Assembly: GCF_000227135.1 (NCBI RefSeq)
Contig: NC_018249.1
Span: 1 to 64,000, forward strand
Direction of reading: 5' to 3'
DNA: 64,000 nucleotides
Origin: Leishmania donovani
Lineage: Eukaryota; Euglenozoa; Kinetoplastea; Trypanosomatida; Trypanosomatidae
Shown piece after piece: positions 31,015 to 40,736 of this stretch. The position numbers were made by a program, and so were the translations under genes. How positions within the stretch are numbered: the first letter of the stretch is position 1; the number at the start of each line of letters is the position of its first letter. Below the pieces are notes generated by a model. The model did no database searches. It saw only the letters and a program-made list of their open reading frames with translations, and was not told the origin of the DNA.

Positions 31015-32272
31015 GAAACATATACGCATCCGCACTCGCATGGCTGAAGAGAAAAGGATCGACAAGACAAACATGTGACGAGTAAGAGCATTGTGTGTAT
31101 CGAAGGATGAGGTGATGGCGATGGTGGCGGAGAGGAGGAGAAAGGAAGCATAGAGGGGGCAACTAAAACAACTGAAAAAAAAGGAGTTTCGGCGTGATCT
31201 TGTCTGTCTCTCACGGAATGCCAAGCTCGCAAAAGAGGCACTAGCCCGTACAAAACGAAAAAGAGAGAGAGAGCTGAAGCAGACAAGCACGGAGGCAAAC
31301 GCAAAACAGGCACACACATAAACGTACTGGTGCGTATGCTGAAAAGACAAGTCCGGCTGAAAAGCTGAAGAGCAGATGATAAAAATACGCAAACAACATT
31401 TGCTCTCTCTCTCTCTGTGTGCCTATGTAGAAGGTGGTGATGGGCTTTCTGTGCATAGGCGTGTGCCCAGACCAGAATAGAAAGAAGAACGTGAGCCACA
31501 CACGCACACAGGCAGAAAAGAACTATACTCACGCAAAGATGTCTGTTGTTTTTGACGGTCCCGGCAAACACTGGGGCAAGGGGAAGGGGGAAACATAGAG
31601 GGCTCAGAGCATGGATGACGGAGCACAACTCACACCTATGCTCCAAGACGAGGAGGGAAAGTCAGGTAAGAGGAAGCAGCAGTGCACCCGAAAATAAAAG
31701 TGTCCCGAGAGTCAGGAGATGTTAGGAGGGCACCGAGGCGGGGAAGAAAAGAGAAAACCTGCGCCGGATTTGCGTGTGCACAAGTCTTTTGCGATGAACA
31801 CGTACACACACACAATCCAGTTCAATGGGCGAGAGAAGCAGTGAGTTGTGGAGGTGCCGACGTCGGCTTCACAGTTAGGCACATGCGTATGCACAACCAG
31901 CTGCACAGAGATCTTTTTCTTTCGTCTCGAAGAGGGGCTCATCTGGTGTGAGGTGGTGGGGCGGGATCGCGGATGCTGCGCCTTCACATGGAAGTGAAGG
32001 CTCACACACAGATCCCTCCTCCCTCCTCGGACACACGCACACACATAGGCGATGTGCACTGCCCTTTAGGCAACCGTCTCTCCACCGTTTTGGTGCGGTT
32101 CTCACGGGCGCCAGTGAAGGGAGCTGATGCCAGCCATAGCGTCATGCAGAGGGGAAAGAGAGAGGGACGGATCTCGACTCGCACCTGGTGTCTTGTTTTG
32201 TCTGCGCGGACTTCTTCCGTGGTTCTAATCAGAGAGGCAGGAGTAGACGGCGGGTTTCGCTGCTCTTTGTGT

Positions 32273-32992
32273 TTACGAGGGGGCCACGAGAATTTGCGGG
32301 AGAAAGAGTGAGTCCGTGCCGAGCTGCTCCTGCATGCGGGCAAGCCCATCCAGAGCGCTCTGCTGCGACATTGAGCGGAGGTGCATCACATAAGTCGAGT
32401 ATGTGAAGCTCAGCAAACCCACAGCGGTGATGTTCTGCGGCGCGCCATCGGCGCCGACCACCTGAACCGTGTAGCGGCGGAGCGGAAGCGATATCTGCGG
32501 ACCAGTGAACCAAACGCCGATAGACGAGGTGTTCTCCAAGGCGTTGCGGCTCAGCTCCATCTTGAATGGCTCGTCTGCGTCTTCTTGGTAGAAGTTTTTC
32601 GCCTGCTGAATGAAAGCGGCCCAAGTCTGACGCATGAAGTCCACCACCTGCTGCGGGTAGCCTGCATGGCTGCCCTCGTCAATGTCGCGCTGCGCGGCGG
32701 TGTTCAAGAGCATGATGATGCTCCGGCGGCGGTCCGCCTCGGAGATGGCGCATGTCTTCTCGTGCTTAGCAATAAAGGCCGCCAGCTCCGCTTGCTTGTG
32801 CGCCTCGACCATCTCCTTCTGGAGCGCCATGTCATCCCGCGCGCACGACGGCACTACCGGCATTGGCGAGCAAGAAGAGGGAGCGCGGCTGGCGTACGAT
32901 ACGGTGAAGCGGCTGGGAGTGATGCGCGTCTCGACCTCCTGCGGCTTTGCGTAGACGTTCACCAGCGGTGTGCTGGCTTCAGCAAGCGACAT
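32273..32992 (-). CDS. Hypothetical protein, about 239 aa
   Basis: I recognise no family. The coding character is good and the product is soluble, without signal peptide or membrane segment. Residues about 55-90 are helical and charged (KEMVEAHKQAELAAFIAKHE), followed by RRRSIIMLLNTAAQRDIDEG. A further helix reads QQVVDFMRQTWAAFIQQAKN. The C-terminal third is beta-like (GVWFTGPQISLPLRRYTVQV) and ends in a short helix. Three in-frame ATGs occur at 33025, 33004 and 32992. The third (MSLAEASTPLVNVY) was preferred because its downstream sequence is the first to look protein-like, and 33004 is almost as good. The gene borders the 13 kb gene-free gap on its 3' side, so its transcript could have an unusually long 3' UTR. 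Confidence 0.75.
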   Translation of the reverse strand: MSLAEASTPLVNVYAKPQEVETRITPSRFTVSYASRAPSSCSPMPVVPSCARDDMALQKEMVEAHKQAELAAFIAKHEKTCAISEADRRRSIIMLLNTAAQRDIDEGSHAGYPQQVVDFMRQTWAAFIQQAKNFYQEDADEPFKMELSRNALENTSSIGVWFTGPQISLPLRRYTVQVVGADGAPQNITAVGLLSFTYSTYVMHLRSMSQQSALDGLARMQEQLGTDSLFLPQILVAPS

Positions 32993-35900
32993 TGCGGCGC
33001 ACATATGGGTACTGCAGGAGTGCAAATCGAGGTGTAGGGAGAAACGGACGTGGAGGTATTAACACAGACACACACAGACACACACACACACGCTGGAGAG
33101 GGCGGATAAGGGCGAAGGGCTGCTAAGGAAGCCAGCGGAGGACACACAAAAAAACGGATATGGAGTGAAGTTGATCACTGGAGAGAGGAGCGCGGGAGAA
33201 ACAGAGAAGGCGAGAAAGAAGGGGATGGGGGAGGGGATGCGTTTCAGGCACTCGAAAGGAAAAAGAAAACAATCCGACGACACAGCGAACAGGGAGAGAT
33301 GTCTGCGCGGCGTGCCCAATCAGAGAGAGACGAGGAGGCGGTGCGCGGCACTGGACTAACTCTATCACTGGGCGTCGGAAGAACAAAAGAGAGAGGCAAA
33401 AAAGGGAAAGCAGTTTGAACCGGCGAAGCACGTCGATGCCGTAACAACACCAGCAAGAGCAAAGAAGAAAGACCCGAAGATGGAGGAGGGAGGGAAGCGG
33501 ATGATGATGGCTTGTTGGTCGGGTTCTTTTTTTTCCTTCACAGCACACCGCTGCCAGCCCGAAATGTCGAGTTAAGGGGAAAGTGCACGCTGCTGAGCTG
33601 CCTCTTTCTTTTCGGCGCTCGTGTAACACGTAATGGAAAAGGGGTTGCGGAGAAAGAGAGGTTGGAATGAGAGAGAGGAGGACGGCCAGGCTGAATAGAA
33701 AAGAAAGCAAAAGAAGAACACACACACACACACACGAGGGAGGTCTGGATAGCAAGAGCAACTTCAGAAACTATGAGCCCACACAAAATGACATGCCCCT
33801 ACACTTCCGTCCTTCGATTATGAATGATTGAAAGCGGAAATGGCACGAAGGAGAAGGGAGAGGCAGAGGGCAGGTAAGCGCACGAGTAACGGGAAAAAAG
33901 GGACGGAGGGCCAGGTGAAGGCAATGAAGTCCTGAGTGGATGTAGACAAGGCGGAAAAATAAAAAGCAAACAAGAGTTTGTGTGTGAAGGAGGGAGGGAG
34001 GATGGCGGATAATGAAGAGGGGAAAGCTGCTTGGAGGTTGTAACTCCGAATAACAATGGCAGAGAGAAACGATACCACCTATGTACTCAATATACCACGA
34101 AACGAGTGCAGCTACAACCCAGAACAGGCAGGAGAGCGAGAGTGGAAGTAGAGAGGGGGTGCCAAGCTATAAAACGAGAGAAGTAATGAGACGCCAACTT
34201 GAGAGAGCACTACGAGGAGGGGCTCAGCGACAAGGAGTGAAAAGAAAAAAAAAGATAGGAGGTACCGATAATGTGCGACCCCCACACCAACGTGGCGGCC
34301 GCTACAAAACACGAGCAAACAGACAGGAGGAAAGTACAGTTTGAAAAGGAGGAAGAGGAGAGGTTACTCTTTTTTTTTTGCGGAAAAGTTTTATTTTTTT
34401 TTTTTGGGAGGGGGGAGGGTTACAGCACGACGAATTGTCGACAGACAGAGAGAGGTGAAGAAATAAAAGAAAAGCACGACCGGAAGACAAATCAAGGCAC
34501 AAGACAGCAGCCCCAACACTAAAGAAATTACTACAAGCAATAAAAGGAGGCTGGGGAGGGAGGAGGGAGGAAAAAAGGGAATGAAAAAAATCAACAACAC
34601 AGGTGAGCTTCAGATACACAGACACGCAAACGTTCGGGGAGCAATCTTACGCGCAGAGCGCACAGCACAGCACGAAAGAAAACGAAGAGGAACCAAACAA
34701 CCAAGACCACAAAAACGCAGAATAACGGAAGCAATAATCAAGAGAGAAAAATGCGAGAGCGAGGGAGGACCAAATCATGTGCACGTTTACATACGAAGCC
34801 CCTACGCAGTCGTGCAGAGAACAGAGAAGACGAAATAAACAAAAAAGCACAAAAGCGGTGCGCGGGGTGGGAGGGGGGGGGACAAAAAGATGAGAGACGA
34901 TGCTTTTGTTGACGAAAGCGTGATAGAAAAGCGAGAAGGTGGGGGTGGCGGTGGGGAGAGAGAGGACGGCTAAGCAGCACACACACTCACACACGCACAC
35001 ACGAAATAAAAGCGACAGGAGTGAACAAAAAAAAAGTAAAAAACAATAAAGAGAAACAAAGACGAAAATAAAACAAAGGAAAAGGGGAGGGAAGAGGAAA
35101 GAAACGGTTTATAGCCTTGTAGAGAATTGAGCTCCTGAGAGAGGATGATCGCAGGGAACGTCGTCAGGTGAAAAGGTGTCGTTGAGATGAGGGAGGGAAG
35201 ACAAAAAAGCCCAGGTGCAGTTATGGCGCGAATGAGTGGGGAGTGGAAGGGCGACGGGTGATGGTGATGGTAGTGCGCGCACATACGCGTACACGTGTGT
35301 GAGAGCAGGCAGGAAGAAAATGTACAACGGAGATGGCGAGAAGAGAGCACAGTGGCTAGAGAGAGAAGGTGCCTTGTACTTCGTTGTGACATAATTCTGC
35401 CGTCTATCGCAGTGCGGGGGTGGGGTGGCCATCACACTTGGAACCCTCAGAGAACAAATCATTTGCACACGCACGTGCGGGAGAGAGGCAGGTCGGTAGC
35501 GCGTACGTATGCGCGACTGGGTTGATGGATCGGAAAGCACCGATCAGCTCAAAAGATGTACTGCCAGCTCTTTCTTGAGATTCCGCTACGCCTTATTTGT
35601 GTTTCGTCTCGTCCCATGCAGCGAATGCGACGGCGATGCTGGCAGCCGCACTCCGGCGAAATTCGTCTGTGGCAAATGCCTTCTCCTCTTCACCATGACA
35701 AGAGAGTTCATTGTGGCATGCGGACCACTAGTGTTGCAGAGAGAGGCACGCCACACCCACCTACCCACGCACACACACGAGCACCATCACGGCCTGTAGG
35801 CCAGAAACAACGCTTCGGCCGTCACCGCTGTAGCGGTTAGCCCTTGCATTTGGTTGCGATGAGCAAGAAAAGGGATAGGGATGCAGACACATCACACATG

Positions 35901-36193
35901 CACGCAAAGGGATTAGTCAACCAATGACAGGGCGGGGCGGATACGAGAGAGAGAGGAGACGGCGTCAGCGCAGCTCTCTTCCGTGCCCCCTCACTTGATC
36001 ACACACCTGTGCGTTATTTGTTACGTTTGTTTATAACGCGCCGACCTCCCCTCGCTCTCTGTGAAGGAGAGGCAATAAGAAGGTCAAAATATTCGCAGAC
36101 GGCACAACAGCATGTGAAGACACTGACACACTCTCCCTCTTCCTCTCTCCAAAAAAACATGATACTTCCCACCACCTTTTTTATTTCACCCTA
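32993..36193. other. 3.2 kb intergenic / GMP synthase 3' UTR
   Basis: No supported gene. The sequence is largely A/G-rich on the plus strand with homopolymer runs (34371-34405) and CA microsatellites (33063-33092, 33720-33736). Frames on both strands are spurious by composition. Confidence 0.5.
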
Positions 36194-38164
36194 CTACTCC
36201 CATTCAGTGGTGCCGGGAGGCTTGGCGGTGAGATCATACATAAACCGGCCGACAAACTCGAGCTTCTGTACCTCGCTGACTATTTCCTCCAGCACCGCCA
36301 GCGGCATAAAGGCCGAGCCCGGAGTGGCGGGGATACCCGTCATGAAGTCGTTCGTCAGAAATGTGCGCACCACCACGCTGTAGCCGCCGGCCTTGTCGAA
36401 GCCGACGGGAACGAGAATGATGGGCACTTGGCTCAGTGAGCGCACGAGTTGGTGCTTCATGAGAATGCTGTTCACCTTGTCATCGGCAACGCGAAGTTTC
36501 TCGAGCACGTCGGCCGTCAGATATGTCGGCGTGACGGTGCTCGGCGATTCAGACTGCGGAGGACCGAACATGAAAACCACGCGGTTGACAGCGTGCGCCG
36601 TCTTGGGAATCTCCTTTGCCAGCTGCATCAGCGTGGACCACTGCTCGGCCGTGGGAAACGTCTGCATGGAGAGGGCGGCCGCGTAGGCGTAGGTGCGCCC
36701 GTCACCCTGCACCCCAACGGTGCGCACCGGCAGGATGCAGGCGGACAGTGTGGCTTTCTGCGCGAGGGTGGCGACCTCGGCGAAGGATGCGTCGGCTCCC
36801 ATGCACACACGCTTCACGGTGGCTTGCGTGTCCTCAAAGTTGCCGTCGCGAAACGGGGTGCCGTCGGTGCACAGAGTGCGGATGGCAAGTCCAGGCCCCG
36901 GGAAGGGCTGACGCTCTACGAGGTGGCGTGGAATGCCTAGGCGTGCCCCAAGCTCGCGTACCTCATCCTTGTGATAGTCACAGAGAGGCTCGATGATGCG
37001 GCCGGCGTCGCGCAGCAGCCGCACGACCGCGGTGTCGTTGTGGTGCGTCTTGATGGAATCTGCGTTGACGCTGGCGTACTTGGAGCCAGACTCGATGAGA
37101 TCTGGGCGAAGGGTGCCCTGTGCGAGCAGCAGGTTTTCTACGTCCAGCTGTAGCTCCTTGATGACTCGGTCGCACACGGTCATGAACGTGTTACCAATGA
37201 TGTTGCGCTTCTCCTCCGGGTCTGTGACTTCACGTAGCTTGTTGGTTGTGTACGCCGCGCGACTCCCCTTCGCCGTCATCTCTGTCGAGGCCTGTGCAAA
37301 GTCTTCTTGCGCCTGGACGAGATGCACGCACACCCCCGCGGCATTCAGCGCCTCCACTACTTGCACGCTCTCGTTCAGCCGCATGAAGCCGTGGTCGATG
37401 TGGATGCACACAACTCGCTCAGGGCCCAGGGCCTTTAGGAGCAGCACGGCACAGACAGTGCTGTCGACACCACCAGAGGCCAGGCAGAGCACCTTCTGGC
37501 CATCACTGGTGCGCTCGCGAATAAGCCGCAGCGCCACCGCCTCTCGGTCCTCCATTGTAAAGGAGAAGTCACACCTGCACAGCTGCAGGAAGTTCTTGAA
37601 GATCGTCTTGCCCGACACCGTGAGTTCCACCTCGGGATGGAACTGAACGCCAAACAGCGGCCGGGACCAGTGCTGAACCGCGGCGATGATGTCAGCGGAG
37701 CTGCGTGCAATCACCTTCAGCTCGGCACCAACGGCTGTGATGGAGTCGCCGTGAGTGAGAAGCACCACCTCGGTTGACTCCAGCCCGGCAAAGATTGGCG
37801 ACGACGTGTCCACCTGAATGCTGTCCTGACCGTCCTCGCGCACCTTGCCGCGACAAACCTCGCCGCCATACAACTCCGTCAGCATCTGCATACCGTAGCA
37901 GATGCCGAGCACCGGCTTGCCCATGGAAAAGATCGCCCGGTCATATGCCAGCGACGTGACGTCGTTCACCGAACTGGGGCCACCGCTAATGATGATGCCC
38001 TTCAGGTTAGCATCGATACGCAGCTTCTCAGCTGGGGTATCGAGAGGCAAGATGCTCGTCTCCACATGGAGCTCACGCACCTTTCGGTCAATGACCTTGC
38101 CGTACTGTGAGCCCGCATCGAGAATGGCGACGTACTCGCCCTGTGGAGCGCCTTGATGAGACAT
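36194..38164 (-). CDS. GMPS: GMP synthase (glutamine-hydrolysing)
   Basis: It converts XMP, ATP and glutamine to GMP in guanine nucleotide synthesis, important in these purine-auxotrophic parasites. The N-terminal class I glutamine amidotransferase domain shows IIISGGPSS (57-65), the nucleophile Cys89 in GICYGMQ, and the His176/Glu178 pair in FGVQFHPEVE. The ATP pyrophosphatase domain has the PP-loop SGGVDS at 230-235 and the FPGPGLAIR segment. The C-terminal dimerisation domain contains TVGVQGDGRTYAYAAAL and ends in PPGTTEWE, as in eukaryotic enzymes. The 656 residues exceed the bacterial length of about 525 because of the insertion usual in eukaryotes. The first ATG is at 38164; the codon opening the longer frame at 38173 is GTG. 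No C-terminal peroxisomal-type SKL signal is present. Confidence 0.98.
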   Translation of the reverse strand: MSHQGAPQGEYVAILDAGSQYGKVIDRKVRELHVETSILPLDTPAEKLRIDANLKGIIISGGPSSVNDVTSLAYDRAIFSMGKPVLGICYGMQMLTELYGGEVCRGKVREDGQDSIQVDTSSPIFAGLESTEVVLLTHGDSITAVGAELKVIARSSADIIAAVQHWSRPLFGVQFHPEVELTVSGKTIFKNFLQLCRCDFSFTMEDREAVALRLIRERTSDGQKVLCLASGGVDSTVCAVLLLKALGPERVVCIHIDHGFMRLNESVQVVEALNAAGVCVHLVQAQEDFAQASTEMTAKGSRAAYTTNKLREVTDPEEKRNIIGNTFMTVCDRVIKELQLDVENLLLAQGTLRPDLIESGSKYASVNADSIKTHHNDTAVVRLLRDAGRIIEPLCDYHKDEVRELGARLGIPRHLVERQPFPGPGLAIRTLCTDGTPFRDGNFEDTQATVKRVCMGADASFAEVATLAQKATLSACILPVRTVGVQGDGRTYAYAAALSMQTFPTAEQWSTLMQLAKEIPKTAHAVNRVVFMFGPPQSESPSTVTPTYLTADVLEKLRVADDKVNSILMKHQLVRSLSQVPIILVPVGFDKAGGYSVVVRTFLTNDFMTGIPATPGSAFMPLAVLEEIVSEVQKLEFVGRFMYDLTAKPPGTTEWE

Positions 38165-38827
38165 TTTTGCCACTGTTAATGCTGTGACGTATGCACGTTT
38201 TCTCTGCTGTGTGCGTGGGCGTGCGCGACGCGACTGCGCGTGTGCTTAAGCACAGGCGAAGTTCCTAAAGTTTGCTTGGAGGTGTGGCAGGTGATGATCT
38301 GCCAGCTTGTGCACACATACCATCGGAGCTGTGCGTGTGCCGGACGCCCATGAAAGAGGGAGGAGAGGGGAAGTAAAAAAAAAGAGAAGAGATGCGCTCG
38401 TGCGCACGCATGAGGGTTGGCGAAGGCCGGGTTGTCGAGTTGACAGCGTGCGCACACACGCGTTCCTCGCGCCCTGATATTCAGCGCTGCCAATCGCTCG
38501 AAAACGATGCGGGCGAGGCTGTGCGGGGAGGGGTGGAGGCGGAGGCGGGGGGGGGGGTATGGGGCACTCAGCTTCACCGACTTCTGCATGAGGGCAAAGC
38601 GCTGTAGAGAACCACGCGTGTCGTGGGAAGAGCATTTTCTTGTCATTTGGCTTGCCGTCAGCAGCACAAGCTACTCCATGTGTGTCGAGCTCATGGACGC
38701 CATTCATGATATGCAGTCGCAGCGGTGGGCTGCTTCGTCTGCTGTGGAAGGGGACGGCGAACACTACAGCCGTCCATATCCATCACCAGCGCCGCCGGAA
38801 AAAAAAGCGATCTCTCCGCGCTTTACG
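38165..38827. other. Intergenic between RRM gene and GMP synthase
   Basis: About 660 bases. A strong minus-strand pyrimidine tract at about 38350-38395 is the likely branch/polypyrimidine region for GMP synthase trans-splicing. A run of about 12 G occurs near 38545-38556. No gene seen. Confidence 0.5.
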
Positions 38828-39076
38828 TCACTCCTGCCGCACAAGCACGCGCAGAAAGACGCCGTCGAACTCCATTCCTTCCATGTTCGCCGCTGCCGCT
38901 AACGCGTCGCTTTTCTCTTCAAAGGAGACGTCTGCGATAACGGAGCCGCTGCCGCCAGCTCCATCCTCGTCAACCGCAGTGAAAGCAGTGACTTCGCCAA
39001 AGCAAGCGCACAACCGCAGCAGTTTTTCTGCGCTGTACGTGGCAGGTAGACTGCGAATACGAATGGATGTTACCAT
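38828..39076 (-). CDS. Small single-RRM RNA-binding protein, 82 aa
   Basis: Almost the whole protein is one RNA recognition motif. The first beta strand with RNP2 is IRIRSLP (5-11), the first helix SAEKLLRLCACFG (15-27), the RNP1 strand SVIADVSF (45-52), the second helix EKSDALAAAANMEG (54-67) and the last strand FDGVFLRVLVR (70-80). The aromatic residues that usually stack on RNA are partly replaced: RNP2 lacks Phe/Tyr and RNP1 keeps only the final Phe. It may therefore bind RNA weakly or use the domain for protein contact. Trypanosomatids have many small RRM proteins (RBP/UBP group) that control mRNA stability; a specific member is not assignable. The ATG at 39076 is the only plausible start. 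Confidence 0.8.
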   Translation of the reverse strand: MVTSIRIRSLPATYSAEKLLRLCACFGEVTAFTAVDEDGAGGSGSVIADVSFEEKSDALAAAANMEGMEFDGVFLRVLVRQE

Positions 39077-40001
39077 AGAGACGGGAATGCTGAGAGCCCC
39101 AATAAAGATTCAATCTATGCCTGAGGCCGAAACGCGGCAAGAACCGCGGAGGGAGTGTGGGGGCTGGGGGACGGTACAGTGTGAGGAAGACACGGGGAGC
39201 GTCGCACCGGTGCTGCCCTTGTCTATCAGCCATTCGAAATCGCAAGAGTTCCTCGCGGAGCAAAGAGGGAAAGATCGGTGGCCAGAGCAGAGGTGAGGCT
39301 ATCACAGAGCAGGTGAGACTTGGCGACACGTCGAATGAGAATAAAGGAGACGCGAGACCCGCTGTTCTTTCTCGAAGTGCCGGCGAGAGGCCCCTTGGAA
39401 GTCCTCCTCATCCGACATGATCGTCGGCTGTCCTGTAAAGGCACATCATCCTCGTCTCGCCCGCGGTGATGGTGATGGGGCGCTAGAGGAGAGAGACACA
39501 CGCTTGCCCTTTTTTTGACTTCGTTGCGGGACGTCTGTAGGATAAGGGAAAACAAAGAGCATCTAAGAAAGTAGCGACCACCGCGACAGGTACTGGCCTA
39601 GTCAACGCCGCTACTGAGCGACGTGTTGCGTGGGCATCTAACGAAGGGGGTGGGGGGGGGGGTGGAAGCCAGAGTGACGGCACAGCCGAAAGTCACAGCT
39701 GCTCTACGCGGAAAGAGAAGGGGGACGGGCAGTGTACGACAGAGACGAGCAAAGAAAAAAAGTGACAAAGGGATACGAAATCTGTGTAAATCTATGTCGA
39801 CGAAAAGACGGCGGTGTTTGCGAGAGATACGTCGGAGGGAGCGGGGCGGAGAGGTGGAACACCTTGAGGCCTCATCCAGGGACGAAGGCTGACAAGAAGA
39901 ATCAGCATGAGTGAGGGAGGGGGGGGGGCACATGAACGACAGCCAGCGATCAAGAGGGGAGAACGGAATGAGGAGGGCCATGTGCTTTGTGCTTGCTCGA
40001 C
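39077..40001. other. Intergenic, no gene seen
   Basis: About 920 bases between minus-strand genes, with G-runs (for example 39640-39661) and pyrimidine tracts in the transcript sense. No RNA gene was recognised. Confidence 0.5.
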
Positions 40002-40736
40002 TCAGGCAGAGACGATGGCACGCAGCTCAGCGAGTACCGTCAAGTTGTCTTGAATATGAATGCTGTTGGCCTCGCGCAGCAGATCTGCCCAGGCGTCCTT
40101 TCCCTCCTCTGCTGCTGCCACCTCGTCTAGGATGTGCTTGCGTGCGTTTGACTTCTCGTTCCACTCTTTCATTGCCTGCTCAAGTGCCCACGACTTGGCC
40201 TCCGCATCGATGGCGGCCAACGTTTCTGCGATACGGCTCTTGAGCTGCAGCACTTTGTCCTCGTGTGCCGCCTGATCTTGCGGAATGGCCGCCTCGTGCT
40301 TCCTGACAGCGGCCAGCAGTCGCTCACGGGCCTCGTCACGAGAGCGCTGAAACGTGGTCAGGCGCTCCCGAGCTGCCGCATCCTTTTCTTCAGCCTCCTT
40401 TACGCGAGCATCCACTATTAGTTTGCGCTTGCTCAATACAAGCTGATGTTCCTCGTTGCGCCGGCGGCGCTCCTCGACTTTGCGGTGCAACTCCTGGGTC
40501 TCTTGCTTGATGCGTTGCAGCTCATCCTTTTTGTTAGCCACCTGCGCTTCAATGGCACTGCTCGTGTTTCGGATAGTTTCCTTCTCGAGGTCCCACTGCT
40601 GCGTCATCTTGGCGTGCTCGCCTTCGAGCTCCTGTAGGGATTTCCGTACGGTCTCTAGCTCGCTTGCCTTCTCCGTTAAATTCCCCTTCAGCACGCGCCA
40701 CCGCTGAATGAGCTCCGTCACGTGCGACTTGTCCAT
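40002..40736 (-). CDS. Coiled-coil protein, 244 aa, function unknown
   Basis: No family was recognised. Nearly the whole protein is predicted helical coiled coil, starting right after MDKSHVTELIQRWRVLKG. Heptad-rich segments include ETVRKSLQELEGEHAKMTQQ, then KKDELQRIKQETQELHRKVE, then RLTTFQRSRDEARERLLAAV. A short non-coiled tail ends in DNLTVLAELRAIVSA. There is no signal peptide, transmembrane segment or zinc site. The first ATG is at 40736; the frame runs a few codons further, but only with a TTG. It could be a structural subunit of the cytoskeleton, kinetochore or flagellum, but nothing visible decides between these. Confidence 0.85.
   Translation of the reverse strand: MDKSHVTELIQRWRVLKGNLTEKASELETVRKSLQELEGEHAKMTQQWDLEKETIRNTSSAIEAQVANKKDELQRIKQETQELHRKVEERRRRNEEHQLVLSKRKLIVDARVKEAEEKDAAARERLTTFQRSRDEARERLLAAVRKHEAAIPQDQAAHEDKVLQLKSRIAETLAAIDAEAKSWALEQAMKEWNEKSNARKHILDEVAAAEEGKDAWADLLREANSIHIQDNLTVLAELRAIVSA

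Larger units (their letters stand above)
18992..32272. other. 13.3 kb region without convincing genes
   Basis: Both flanking genes are on the minus strand, so this is not a strand switch. Most of the DNA is A/G-rich on the plus strand, giving long minus-strand frames full of Phe, Leu, Ser, Cys and Pro (for example 20667-21482, 29093-29803, 30564-31646). Those frames have no domain, motif or codon preference and are treated as spurious. Less simple islands occur at about 22640-23640, 25740-26480 and 27880-28130. No tRNA, 5S rRNA or spliced-leader gene was recognised. CA/GT microsatellites occur at about 24586-24607 and 30981-31010. It may be an extremely long 3' UTR or hold non-coding transcripts. 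Confidence 0.6.

Noticed and set aside
30564..31646. 360-codon minus-strand frame in the gene-free gap
   Set aside because: Composition is almost entirely Ser, Phe, Leu, Cys, Val and Pro from pyrimidine-rich and CA-repeat DNA. No domain or codon preference was seen.
35509..35799. Plus-strand ORF with a CSEC...CGKC zinc-site-like pattern
   Set aside because: Wrong strand, poor codon use and a His/Thr tail from CA repeats. The Cys spacing is likely chance.
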